DNA from: Syncephalastrum monosporum B8922
Lineage: Eukaryota > Mucoromycota > Mucoromycetes > Mucorales > Syncephalastraceae
Assembly (NCBI GenBank): GCA_000697355.1
Contig: JNEN01000882.1
Location: forward strand, 124,001-188,000
Length of the DNA stretch: 64,000 nt
Direction: 5' to 3'
This document shows, in pieces, positions 23,199 to 34,321 of the stretch. Each line of letters begins with the position of its first letter. Positions within the stretch are counted from its first letter, which is position 1. The translations under genes and the position numbers were made by a program. A model generated the notes under the pieces. It was not told where the DNA came from. It saw only the letters and a program-made list of their open reading frames with translations, and did not search any database.

Positions 23199-23230
23199 AA
23201 TCAAAAAGCAAAATAAACTTTTTTTGTTTC

Positions 23231-26200
23231 TTATTGCTCCATGCCAATGTTATCTGTCATGATCTCCCGTAGTTTTTCTTGCGCCCGCACCATGCGCCGT
23301 TGCTCGGACCGCTCCATGACCTTTCTTTCCATTGCCACCGCTTTGTCGTGCGCTATCGTGAGGACTTGTTTCGGCAGCTCAGCCAGACGCGCTACGTTCA
23401 ATCCGTAACTGCGCGTCGCGACCCCTCGCACAAGTTTGTAAAGGAACACCACCTGGGCTGATTCGCCGCCTTCGTCCTCCTCAAAGAAGCTCATATGGCT
23501 ATTCACGGTGGATTCCGGATACTGGTCTGCTAGCTCTGCGAGAAAGGGATAATGCGTCACGAAGAGCGTGATCGATTTGATCTAAAGGAACCCTTCGCAT
23601 GAGATACGTTGAGCAGATGTGCGCTTGCAGGATCCTTACCTGGGTGATAAAATGTTTCAGAACAGCGTAAGCGATCGCCATGCCATCATGCGTACTCGTG
23701 CCGCGTCCCAGCTCGTCCAGAATGACCAGGGACCGTGGGGTGGCTTGCTTCATGATATCAGACGCCTCATGGAGCTCCACCATGAAGGTACTTTCGCCAG
23801 CAAGCATATTGTCCATCGCACCCATCCTAATCTTGTTGCTCAGCCCGTGCGTAACTTGACCTACTGTTGTCTGGATCTCTTTTCTCGTTTTTTTTTTTCT
23901 GCTTACCGTGTGTAAACTGCATCCAATATGCCCAGCTCCGCGGATTCTGCAGGTACGTAGGACCCAATTTGGCCCATGATGGCTATCAGCGCCACTTGTC
24001 GGATATAAGAGCTTTTACCGCCCATATTGGGGCCGGTGAGGACCATCGTCCGGCATCCGTCCGCCTACAGTAGAAACGTACGTCAGTCCTGCAGAGGTGA
24101 CGTACCCAAGCCATACTTGCGTCGAAATCTGTATCGTTCGCTACATAGGAACCTCCCACAAACTGCTCCACCATGGGATGGCGGCCGCCCACGATCTTGA
24201 GCTGGGTATGGTCAGTGAATGTAGGTTTGACATAGTTTGCCTGTTGAGCCACAGCAGCCAGAGAAAGAAGGCAGTCAATCTGCGCCAGGCTCAGTACGAC
24301 GTCGCGGAATGTCTCGTACTTTTCGGATATCCCACTATGGCACTCGTGTCAGGTCACTAGTAGAACAGGCCCTTTTTTTTAGAGTTACCGAAGGAAGTCG
24401 TGGTAAGCTTCTTCAGCAGCAAGGACGAGCCGCTCGCGGTGCTGCTCGCGTTCTCTGAGCTTCTGTATAATGAAGGGCGAGTGGAACCGGGAAACTGCTT
24501 TGGTACCGCTGATTTTGATCCAGTTACTAGGCACCTTGGGTACCAAGCTATTCTTGATCTCCAGAAGATACTAAAACACAAGGGCGTGAATCATAGTGTA
24601 GCTTAGCCCCTCAACAAGCGCTCACCTCGTCCTTGGCCACATTGACGTAATCTAGAGGTAGCTTGGTCGTTTTTTTCACGTCGTGCAAATGCTCTTCGAG
24701 TTCTTGTTCCACATGGGTTATATTCTAAGAAAAAGGAAAGTAGAGTCGGTAGGTAATAAGGCTCCGCAAGATAACATGTATATCGCCTCTTACTCTTTTC
24801 TGACGTGGTATCTCGGGCCATCTCTCCTCCGATTGGAAGAGATGTATTTTGCAGTCCGGCTTATGAACTACCTTGGTATCGATGGCATCGCGAAGAGAGA
24901 CAACGTCGTCATGGATGGTCGGCAAAGGGTCAAAGAGTGAGTTAAGCAGTTTGGACTCGAAACGAAGTGTCTCTTTGGTATGAAGGAAAGTCGTGGAGAT
25001 AGAGAGAAGAGCATCGAGGACTTGAACAACTTCAGAAGGAGAGGACTGTTTGTAAAGACAAAGATGAATAACCTTTGCAAGAGAAGGCTCTGTTTCCCCT
25101 TGTTCCAATTACCCGACCGTAGTGTATTCGGCTCAGACCTTTCTCCAGATCTGGCAGATGTTTGAGCAGAGATACCACTTGGGCTTTCTTTGGATTCTCG
25201 GTTCGTATGAGCTCGTCGATAGCATTAATACGCTCATTTAAATGCCTGTTTTCAAAAGGAGAAGAGAATGAATGCGTCTTCTTTAACTCCAACTCCATGT
25301 TCCTTTCCCCTTACTGGACATCCACTAGCGGCCGCCCAACCCATTTCCGTAAAAGCCGCTTGCCAAAGCGCGTCATGGTGCGATTGAGAATCCAAAACAG
25401 CGAGCCTTGCTCAGTGAAATTGGTCGAGTTGCGGTAGATCTCCAGATTAGCCAAGGTGTTGCCGTTCAACAACATATGTGTACGCGCGGAAAAATGGGTA
25501 AAGTACTTTGTCAGGTGAAGTACGTGCTCCAAGCCAAATTGGGTCAGATAGTCAATTGTGCATGCCAATGCCTTACTGATCGTATACGCAGTTGAGTCGA
25601 TGTACATCGCTTCCAAAACCATCTTACATGACAGTATCCGGCAAATTGAGGATGGAAGCATAGAGCGCATCTAAACATTTCCAGTAAGACTGCATTCGCT
25701 CGGTGAGAGGGGTGGCGGCATGCAGCACGTACCATTTTCTGTCGATCCTGGTTTTGCATAAAATTCAGAGACCCGAGAAAAAGAGGCATTGTAATAGGTG
25801 GAGAACTCGTCGTTTTCCGGTAACCGTTCGATGCGCACTTTTTCGTTTTTAGCGCCGGACCTAGAGACATAAGAGGTTGATAACGCTCGTAGGCGTGTTT
25901 AACGAATGTTTACCTCGGCTGTGACAGTTGCTTGATGACTTTCTCGGTCGCTTTGCTGAGAGAATGAGGCAGGAGAAACTCGCAAGGCTCAATATGCAAG
26001 ATGCGTGTTTCCAATTCAGAACGCATATATCCGTCCTCAAAGGAGTCGTAAACGATATCGCCCGTCGCCGTTTGCACAGCCTATGTGACATATGCTGGGT
26101 TATTTCGAAAATGGAACGAGTGGAGCTTTTTTAAAGACTTGCCATGACGCCCAGCTGAACGCGTTCGTCAGGTCCGCCACCGCCTTTCTTTTCTTCGACG

Positions 26201-27028
26201 ATACACATGAGGTAGTTGCTGCGCGAGGCCGTGTCCTCTGAGGCAGCCATCTCGTCGACAAAGGTGCCTTTGGTATAGAGCTGGTCGAGTTGGCGCTGGA
26301 AAGGACCGCTGCGGTTCTCGCCTGCCGCCTTTAGAGCGGCTGTTTCTGACTGACGGACGACCCCGACCTTGTAGCCAGCGAGAACAAGCCTGGGATTGCT
26401 ATGGGGTCAGTACGCGGTAGAGGTGAGGCAGCGCTGGATGTGCAATTTACCGTCGGACGTGAACATCGATGCGGTGAAAGGGGACGGAGGCGACGTAAAA
26501 GTTTCGGCTGATGAAATGGGCAATATGCAGGATACGCGACGCGACCTTGGCATCGTCACCAAAAAACTGATATTTGTAACCGGTCTCAATGCATAAGAGT
26601 ACCCCCGGATACCGTTCCTTGAGCTCCAGTACTTGCAGCTCCAGAGGCGACCATTTCACATTGCCCGGCCCAATGTCCTTGGTCGTCGGCATCGAAGACG
26701 GCACCTCGCTGCCTTCGCCGCCGCCTTCGTGCAAGATCCGTCTTCGTTTTTCTTCGCGTTTTTCCTGCAATTGCCCAAATCGTTCCACGAATCGCGCGTG
26801 GCGCTTCACTTTAAGATCGGATTCGGTTTCGTCAATGGCAGCAACATCGGCGTGGCTACCCAGGGCATATTTTTCAATGTCGACCGCAGGAAGGGACGGT
26901 GTGGCTTCCTGAGCGGGTGAGGCCGCGGTGCGTGGACGCGGCGGTGGACTTTCTTCGGGGTCTTTCTGCTGCGTCTTTGGCTTGAAAAAGCTGGACAGCG
27001 TCAGTTGCTGCTGCTTCTTTTTGCTCAT
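23231..27028 (-). CDS. MSH3: DNA mismatch repair ATPase MutS homolog 3
   Basis: Many exons, about 950-1,000 aa. The start at 27028 gives [18 protein letters not shown], in which QLTLSSFF is a perfect PCNA-interacting PIP box. The mismatch-binding domain includes [29 protein letters not shown] and [14 protein letters not shown], which are more Msh3- than Msh6-like. Toward the C-terminus are the Walker A region [13 protein letters not shown], the signature [10 protein letters not shown] and Walker [18 protein letters not shown], followed by the helix-turn-helix end. Msh3 pairs with Msh2 as MutS-beta and repairs insertion/deletion loops. Msh6 is the main alternative, but the short N-terminus argues against it. 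Internal exon edges are approximate. Confidence 0.92.
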
Positions 27029-27388
27029 GCCGAGAAAGTAAGTCAAGCAGGAACAGAAGTTGCAAAGGAAAAAAGAAGGAGCGGGTTTTACGTCGAAATC
27101 CGTTTATCGGCATTCCGTTTATTTTACAGCACAGAAAAGAACGAATATCAACATGTGTAGTGCATGCCTTTGGGAGCAAGAAACAAGGGAACGTAGACTG
27201 ATCTACCGTACACAGAGCCATGACGGGCCAGACGAATGACAGCAGAAGCAGTGGATGGGATGTATCCTACACATTGGATAAAGTACACATAGAATAGGCA
27301 GATGGCCAGCCATTGGTCTGGTTGCACAAGACGAGGCAAAATAGCAGTAAAGATGGGGCCGAAATTATTTTTTCTTCCTCTTTTCGAC
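27029..27388. promoter_or_regulatory. Divergent promoter region MSH3 / mitochondrial carrier
   Basis: A 360-bp space between the start codons of two divergent genes. Short minus-strand frames overlap the carrier exon but show no motif. No specific element was recognised. Confidence 0.5.
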
Positions 27389-28802
27389 ATGACACAGACT
27401 GAAGCCGTCCCTGATCCGGTTGCACGCACGGCGATCCCTGCCCTTGCCCAGGACCTTGTTGCCGGCACCTTTGGTGGCTGGGCCCAGGTCGTCGTTGGTA
27501 TGTGCCTCTTCTCCACTGTCCATTCCCCCTGGCAATGGCACCTCATGTCTCACCGAAACCTTCCCTGCAGGTCACCCATTCGACACGCTGAAGGTGCGCC
27601 TTCAGACCCAGCCCTCCCCTCCCATTTACCGGAACGCCGTCGACTGTTTCCAGAAGCTCGTCAAAGCAGAGGGTGTAAGTTGATCACAAGATAAACACCC
27701 AGTACTACTGTTACGAAATTAATTATTATTTTCAGCCTGCAGGCCTTTACCGAGGTGTCGCCTCACCACTGGCAGGGATTGGTTTCTGGTAATACCTCAA
27801 TTCATATTGTGTTCTTGATCTCCTAACCTTGACACTGCCCTCGCACCTGTACCTGTATCTGACTCTTCTAGTAACGCTGTCGTCTTCATGTCAAACGGTT
27901 TCTTCCGTCGTGCTCTGCAGACTGGCGATGAGCCCCTGACCCTGGGTACCTTTTCTCTTTTTCTATATGTCGCCTGGAAATTAAATCCTTCATTTCCATA
28001 GGTCAAATGGGTATCGCCGGTGGTCTCGCTGGCTCCGTCATGGCCCTGTTCAACTGCCCCATTGAACTTCTCAAGGTGAAACTGCAGGTTCAGGACCCCT
28101 CCGGTGTGATCGTCAATGGCAAGCTCGAGCCACCCGTAAGTAACCCTCCGCGTACGCCTCTGAACTATATACTCATGCTGGACATATACTAGTACAAGGG
28201 CGTTATCGACTGCGGTGTGCGCACGGCCCGTGCACAGGGCATCCAAGGCTTGTACCGAGGTCTGTCTGTGACGCTGCTCAGAGATATGCCGAGCTATGCC
28301 TGCTACTTTGGTAAGTCTTCCATACCGGGGCTCGTGTGAGGCTTGTTCAAGATCTTGGCTGACTTGGCTGATTTTCCTTGATTTTCCTTTTTCTCTTCTA
28401 TTCTCTTCTGTCTCGGCAAACGCTTAGTCACCTACGAGGGTCTCAAGAAAGTACTTCAGTCTCTCAAGAGCGATCCGACGGAGCCGCTGTCCACCCTTGA
28501 CCTCTTGTTTGCTGGTGGTGCTGCTGGTTTCGGCGCCTGGATTCCTGCTTACCCGCAGGATGTGATCAAGAGCCGCTACCAAAATGATACCAGGTAAATA
28601 TGAAACGATACTTTTTTCCGTTTTCTGCTTTCCTAACCCCGTGATTAGATACAAATCGGCTCGCGATGCCTTCCGCACTGTCATGCGCGAGGCCGGCCCC
28701 AAGATCTTTGTGAATGGTCTTGGCCCTACCATGGCGAGAGCTTTCCCTGCCAACGCCGCCACGTTCTTTGCTTACGAAATGGCAATGAAGATGATGAATT
28801 AG
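27389..28802 (+). CDS. Mitochondrial carrier, SLC25 family (acylcarnitine / basic amino acid carrier-like)
   Basis: Eight exons join in frame: 27389-27497, 27571-27674, 27736-27788, 27872-27945, 28002-28135, 28193-28310, 28428-28593 and 28649-28802 (303 aa, the usual length). The three tandem repeats each carry the PX[DE]XX[KR] signature: [20 protein letters not shown] and [10 protein letters not shown]. Each is followed by a G-LYRG-type matrix helix motif ([25 protein letters not shown]). Six membrane helices are expected in the inner membrane. The repeat style is closest to the carnitine/acylcarnitine and ornithine/Ymc group (SLC25A20/29/45-like). The substrate cannot be fixed by eye. The start chosen is the ATG directly before [13 protein letters not shown], because the longer upstream frame has no family support. 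Confidence 0.9.
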
Positions 28803-29486
28803 ACTCTTTGTATAGACTATAATTAAAATAGATTAGACTTTGGGGGTCGACGCATTAATTCGAGTGATCCACATTTAGTTATCTCCTTCTATAAATTGCA
28901 TGCATGTGTGGCGGTTATGCGGTACAATGATGACATTCCACATAATGGGATCCCTCCGCAGCAACCGAGAGATTACTGATAGGATTTCTCCACCCATTGA
29001 GCGGGGAATTGAGAACTTCACTATGGTAACATGCAGAATGCGCAGCACACAAAACATATCAGAAGCAAGATTAGGTTTATTCTTCTATTGAATTCCGGAA
29101 CATACGTACAAGGAAAGGATTTCTTAAAATACAGCAAAACAACTAGTTAAAATGTTCATGTGATATGGAGCATAAAGGGGGGGAAAAAGCATAGATATGA
29201 AAGATACAGAAACATGTACTAAGTAGTATGACTCATGGGCGAGTTTGATAATACAATTACAGAATGAAAGTGAGTGAGTGAGTGCGATCTAGCATCGACA
29301 GAGGATGGATATAATAAAGAATGTTATGCAGGAAGGGAAACAAATGTACAAAAATGCATCGTGTATGTAAAAAGAACATCTAACGTCCTTGGCTTGCGTC
29401 TTGCTGGCTGAATGGGTATAAAATGTGCATGTTGTGTGTTGATGGGTATAGTGTAGTAGATGGACGAGATATAACGGTAGCTGCAT
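28803..29486. other. Convergent intergenic region
   Basis: AT-rich sequence between the carrier stop and the WWE-like gene stop. No gene was recognised. Confidence 0.5.
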
Positions 29487-29693
29487 TCAGGTACCCGTAC
29501 GTGCAATGGCCATGCGTGTCGAGAATTGCTGGATGTAGAGACCCGGACCGTTAACGAAGACCGGGCCACGAAGCGACGTGATATATAAATTGGCGACAGC
29601 GCCGGCACGCCACAGATTCTCGATATTACGGTTCGTCTGCGCGTCAAAGGGGATCCAATTGGTCCCGGCTTGGTAAACCCATTGAAATGCCAT
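29487..29693 (-). CDS. Small WWE-domain-like protein
   Basis: A single exon encoding 68 aa. The start at 29693 follows a TATA box by about 90 bp. The whole protein reads as one WWE-like module: FQWVYQAGTNWIPFDAQTN, then NIENLWRAGAV and FVNGPGLYIQQFSTRMAIAR. It has the spaced aromatic residues (W, W, F), the N-x-x-IE helix start and the closing hydrophobic strand. WWE domains bind (iso-)ADP-ribose and normally sit in ubiquitin ligases and PARPs, so a free-standing single module is unusual. No secretion signal or membrane segment. Fold assignment is by pattern; function is unknown. Confidence 0.7.
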   Translation of the reverse strand: MAFQWVYQAGTNWIPFDAQTNRNIENLWRAGAVANLYITSLRGPVFVNGPGLYIQQFSTRMAIARTGT

Positions 29694-31717
29694 GATGAAC
29701 AAAGAGGTGCTTAATAGAGAGTTAGGAGGAGGAGTAGATGTGTGAGAACACAGTGATGGGAGATCAACCTGTGCATGCAAACCTTTTTATACACGCGATT
29801 CCAACGTTGCTGAGCTTTTTTTAATAAGATGAAAAAGGTATCTACGACGGCGCATAGTCCCCGCCATTGTATCCTACTCCATTCAGCGAGGAGTGGAATC
29901 ACCCTTTTTGGCTCTACTTTGCCACACCCCGTTTTGAAGAGACAGCTCAGTATCGGGATAAAGATCCAACCTATCAACGGGTTGCACGGGAGATACTGAC
30001 ACATATTTGATCGATCAATGTTCTTTGACGAGAGCTGGGGTCACGCCAGTGTGCTTATTTGGGCGGCAATGTTGTCATCGGATGGGCACAGACCCCACAT
30101 TTCGCCAATTGCGGTATCTGTTACGCAGCAGATTATAGGCGGGGACACACAACGTGGCAGGAATGCATCGGGTCAAGCCGTCTTGTTTCTATTTATCACC
30201 GCTCAGACTATGTATTCATAACTATTCCTGAGTTTCGGCTTTCCATTGGCTATCATCTCGTCATCACTGCTGCGGTTCAGCTTGTTCTTTCTATTTCATC
30301 GATGTTCTAGCCCGTACGTACTGTTCACTGCTGAACGTTTAATAGCACAGGGCTAGTATTGTATGGGGTTTTATATAGGATATCTACAGTCGCCAGTCCA
30401 TCCGTCCGAGCAAAGATTAGAAGAAAAATTAATCTCATATTCGGTGCGCGTTTCATATTTGATATTTTGGCTCCCCTGGTGGGAGTCAAATACCATGGAG
30501 TGTATTGCCGGGAGCGCGTAAAGAAGCCATTGCAGCTGCTCCTGCTGCTCCTGCTGCGCGTATTTCTCGCCGACTCGCCAAGCGAGGTTACACTGGCCAA
30601 GATGCGTCAGGCAAGTGGGCGCGCCACTTTTGAGGCTGAGACAAGCCGATCGGGTCTTTTTGGCTATAACAAAATAAGCCTCAACTTTTGTTCACCAATC
30701 ACCGTACAGTGTGTGGCACAGCAACGGGATGTCTGACGCAGGCCGAGTCGACACGACACTGACCGCACCTTTTCAATAATGACCTTGTTATAATTAGATT
30801 TGAAGTGAAGAGGGTGTGATAAGTTACGGATCGAAATAGTATGAAAATGGCCCGCGAGCGTAGTTCAATTTTATTGGCTGAGTTACACGTCATCTGCGCA
30901 CGCGTTTCAGCGAAAATGCTCAGGCTCAACGCAGAAGCGTATACGCTTGCTTGCTCAGTTTTAGGTGCTGAACAGTGCTCAGTCGAGGGTTGCACACTTG
31001 ATCATTGCAAATGTCCCAAAAGTTATCCAGGAGCGCTTTCCTTAATTTGTTCTTTTCCTTTCATTTTAAAAATAAATACCTCCATTTTGTCGGCTTCGCA
31101 ATACGCAAGAAAGGGTCATGTTTGTCTCTTCTCCGTCACACACATGTCGATAATTATTCCATTTACTGAGCGTTACTGCTCAATTTTGTCGAGGAATGGA
31201 AACTCTGGTTGCACTTCTAACATTTCCTTTCCGGTCCAATCCAAGAGCGGTTTACGAACGAGTGACTAAGATGAAGACGATGCCGGTGTAGTGACCAGAA
31301 CTGGCTCTCATGATACTTATGCTTCATCCCTGATTTAATAATTTGAGAAAGAGATAATGTGGAAGACGCCGGTCGTTTGCGCAAAACAGGTGCTGCACTG
31401 TGTTGACGAAAGACCCCGTTAATGATAATGACACAAGATGACGGGCGGAAAGTGCATGATCACGCCCACTGATTGCTAAAAAAATAAAGCTCGGAACGAT
31501 TGCTGAGTTCCTAGATTGCAATCTATCGGCCTGGCTGAATATGAATGCATGCATCTATTCGAATCAGCTCAAAAATTTTTATTCGTCCCAACAGGATATT
31601 AGAAGCATGGAGAGAATATAATGGACAAGGATACAATCCTAATTGCTGCCATATACATTGTTATATATGGTCTTGCTAATGGAAAGAGCGGGTCAGCGCC
31701 GGTCGGAAAGGCCGGGT
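29694..31717. other. Intergenic, no gene seen
   Basis: Promoter of the WWE-like gene, then about 1.9 kb without a convincing gene. Several 80-140 codon frames on both strands lack motifs and consistent codon bias. No tRNA or transposon hallmark was seen. Confidence 0.45.
29784..29791 (-). promoter_or_regulatory. TATA box of the WWE-like gene
   Basis: TATAAAAA on the minus strand, about 92 bp upstream of the start codon at 29693. Confidence 0.6.
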
Positions 31718-31879
31718 TCATATGAAGTGAAGTGGATCGACCGCGTCGATTAAACCCTTAGCCGTAGGACCGGCAGAGACGCACAAGCCAACCCGACCGT
31801 CGGGCATACGGAGCACCGTTTTTAGACTTATAGCATGCGGATAAGGTTTGAAAGCTTCATCCATGGTAAAAGAGGTCAT
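31718..31879 (-). CDS. Putative 52-aa protein
   Basis: A short complete frame on the minus strand, ATG at 31879 and TGA at 31718. It reads MTSFTMDEAFKPYPHAISLK, then TVLRMPDGRVGLCVSAGPTA and KGLIDAVDPLHFI. The composition looks like a folded soluble protein: mixed hydrophobic and charged residues, a PDGRVG turn and no low complexity. A second in-frame ATG lies five codons later. It sits between two other tiny genes, upstream of a GCCGGTTGACCGGC inverted repeat. No family was recognised. It could be a chance frame. Confidence 0.45.
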   Translation of the reverse strand: MTSFTMDEAFKPYPHAISLKTVLRMPDGRVGLCVSAGPTAKGLIDAVDPLHFI

Positions 31880-32063
31880 GAACAGGAGATATAATCAACA
31901 ATCGCAGGTATTCACTTCAATGACAGTATCAGTCATGCAATAAAAATGTAGACAAAACAGACACGCTGATTACCCAAAAAGGCAGCGAAGGAAGGACGTT
32001 AAGCCGGAGTGGATCACAAATTCCACATCTGACCAATCATTTTTTTGATCTCGGAATACTGCC

Positions 32064-32077
32064 GCCGGTTGACCGGC
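32064..32077. promoter_or_regulatory. Perfect inverted repeat GCCGGTTGACCGGC
   Basis: Six-base arms GCCGGT/ACCGGC with a TG spacer, 23 bp upstream of the TATA element of the 104-aa gene. It has the form of a dimeric (for example zinc-cluster) regulator site. The binder is unknown. Confidence 0.45.
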
Positions 32078-32100
32078 TAACCCTTTAACACGCCAACTCA

Positions 32101-32106
32101 TATAAG
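32101..32106 (+). promoter_or_regulatory. TATA element of the 104-aa gene
   Basis: TATAAG about 107 bp upstream of the ATG at 32208, followed by a C/A-rich leader. Confidence 0.5.
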
Positions 32107-32207
32107 AACGCCGCGTCTGCGCACCCTCCGCCCAACATTATCAACATCTTCAAGCACTCCTCTTATCTATACACACAAATACCTCATACACTCTACACGA
32201 CACAGTC

Positions 32208-32522
32208 ATGGTCTTCACTCTCAAGTTCCCCAAGCATCTTTTCCGCTCCAACTCGGAAAAGAAGGCTGAAGAAGCCGCCTCTACACCTGCTAGCTCGGGT
32301 GCCAGCTCGCCGTCCGCCACGAGTCCTCCCACCTCTCGCACACCGTCCTTGTTCCGCGAAACGCTCTCTGTTGCCTCTGCTCCTGCTACTCCTACCAGTA
32401 AATATCTGTCGGATCCCATGCGCTCGAGCAAACGTCCTGACTACGTGGGTGGCTACTACGATCCTATGAGCGCTCGCAGCAGCTACTGTGCAAGCGTTGA
32501 CGTGACCAACACCGGTGCCTAA
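32208..32522 (+). CDS. Small Ser/Thr/Pro-rich protein, uncharacterised
   Basis: A single exon encoding 104 aa. The N-terminus VFTLKFPKHLFRSNSEKK is basic and amphipathic. Then comes a Ser/Ala/Thr/Pro-rich disordered centre and a C-terminal part with KYLSDPMRSSKRPDYVGGYY and ARSSYCASVDVTNTGA. Codon choice is biased to C-ending codons, suggesting high expression. TATA and leader structure fit a short, strongly transcribed gene. No membrane segment or known domain, and no function can be assigned. Confidence 0.75.
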   Translation: MVFTLKFPKHLFRSNSEKKAEEAASTPASSGASSPSATSPPTSRTPSLFRETLSVASAPATPTSKYLSDPMRSSKRPDYVGGYYDPMSARSSYCASVDVTNTGA

Positions 32523-32792
32523 GGCCCAGGCTGCTTTTATTCCTCATTCCTTATACTACCGCAACAGCCCCTACAATGACTCTACTACCGTTTCTTCTCT
32601 ATCATCATCGCCGTCATCCTGCATAGTTTATCCCGTATATATCTCTAGCATTCTATTTTTTTTTTTTCATTGCATACGTATCTTACCTTTAATACAAATT
32701 ATTTATTGACCTACAAAGCTGCATTTGGAATATATATTTAATTCTCGTGATTTTTTCCCTGCGTTTCGCGCTTTTCCGCAGCAACTTCCAAC

Positions 32793-34126
32793 ATGAGCCA
32801 ACGTAGAAGTACACGATTGGCACGATTGCCTGAAATCAAGTATTATGTGGTTCAACCACCCAAGTAATGCCATGAATGAGCTTCGTAAGACATGGTTTGA
32901 CAAATGCTTTCATACATAGGAGGAGGACGATAAATAAAGTATAAGCAGGAAACCAGCCCATAAAAAACCCGGAAAAAGCTGACATTATGCTTTCATAGGC
33001 AGCCAAAGCCAAGAGACCTAAGAAAGTGGTATGATCTTCGTGTCCGTCTCAGCGTCGAAGAATTGACACCCGTCAATAGGTAACCACCACGGCCGCAGGT
33101 GAGAAGTCATTGGTGGATCCAACGCCCATTGTGCCTGTCACACCTTTGACGGCCTCTGCCGCAGTGGTCAGGGAGCCTTACCACGTAGAGGAAGCTGCAA
33201 ATCATATGAGAAACGCCGATCCGAAGTTGGCCGCTTTTATCACCGACGAGATTCTCGCCAAGTTCCGAGCAGATACCCAGAGTGGTGGTCCTACAAATCC
33301 ATTCAAGTATGCCAAAGAATATCATGTGATACCCTTGAGGGAATGACACTTGTCTGATGCTTTCGACGACATAGAGCCTTGACTACCTCGATTATTTTCC
33401 AGCAAGTATGTCGCATACATGTATAAAGTACATAGACCCCAACTGAAATGAAATATGGCTCCTTTGCTGCAGATCCACGGCAAAGCAGCGACGGCGATAA
33501 GAACCCGGTTTGTCAAGCTTTTTGACGCACCGATTCAAATCCCAGACGTCGTAACCAAGGAATTCTCGTGGTTCCCGACGCCTGAGATGGTCCTCGAAAA
33601 GTCAATGGAGGAGCTTCGGTCAGCCGGCTTGTCAGCTCGGAAGGCCGAGTATATCCATGGCCTTGCTCGCATGTGCATCGACAAATCGATTGATGTGGCT
33701 ACCCTTGATTCCATGTCAGACGATGATATCAGCAAGCTACTATGCTCTGTTAAGGGAATAGGCCAGGTCGGTTGATGCGATGGCTCATTCATGCCTTTCC
33801 TTCCTGTCATTTACTGACACCCTTCCGCTTTTAAATCTTACCAGTGGACCGTGGATATGTATCTGTTATTCGACCTCGGCCATCCCGATGTGATGCCCAC
33901 TTTGGACCTGGGAGTGAAGAAAGGCATTACTTATCATTTTGAGGTCAAGGATATCAAGAAAGTGACGCCGTCCGAGATGGTCCGCCTAACAGACCATTGG
34001 AAGGTATGTCTCTCGTATATATTGAGAGTTCCACTTCTTACGACTATATACTTCTCATTTGTATAGCCCTACAGAAGCTTCGGGGCATGGATGATGTGGA
34101 GGATACTTGATATTACCGCACGTTAG
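32793..34126 (+). CDS. DNA-3-methyladenine glycosylase II (HhH-GPD, AlkA/Mag1 type)
   Basis: Eight exons fit in phase: 32793-32863, 32920-32938, 32999-33028, 33080-33306, 33375-33405, 33473-33766, 33845-34003 and 34067-34126 (296 aa). The N-terminus is basic (SQRRSTRLARLPEIK, then KRRTINKAAKAKRPKK), a probable nuclear signal. The core has NPFKALTTSIIFQQIHGKAA, the helix-hairpin-helix LLCSVKGIGQWTVDMYLLF and MPTLDLGVKKG. The Asp of DLG is in the position of the catalytic aspartate of AlkA/Mag1. It ends SFGAWMMWRILD, as in the family. Role: excising alkylated purines in base excision repair. Exons 2, 3 and 5 are only 19, 30 and 31 nt. The first two junctions are the least certain. Confidence 0.87.
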
Positions 34127-34321
34127 ATATATGTCTGCTATGTATTTATGGTGCCTGTGAGTCAAGGTTGGATTGATTTACCCAGAAGAATATAAAGTGT
34201 ATTAACGCAGATGCACGTCATGCACAAGAAAAGACTGCGGACTGTGAAATCGCGTTTTTTGACAGCGCTGTGCGGTTGTCTTGTTTTTGTTGTTATTTTG
34301 TTATCCCCCCATCTTACCACT

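Larger units (their letters stand above)
31880..32207. promoter_or_regulatory. Divergent promoter between two small genes
   Basis: 328 bp between the 52-aa ORF (-) and the 104-aa gene (+). It contains a perfect inverted repeat at 32064-32077 and TATAAG at 32101. Confidence 0.5.

Noticed and set aside
22596..23204. 202-codon minus-strand frame opposite RPS3
   Set aside because: Shadow of the strongly C-biased RPS3 codons; repeated Gly, Asp and Leu are typical of such antisense frames.
31690..31720. GGGTTCA-like T-arm resemblance (tRNA gene)
   Set aside because: No matching acceptor stem, D arm or anticodon arm could be drawn. The sequence overlaps the end of the 52-aa ORF.
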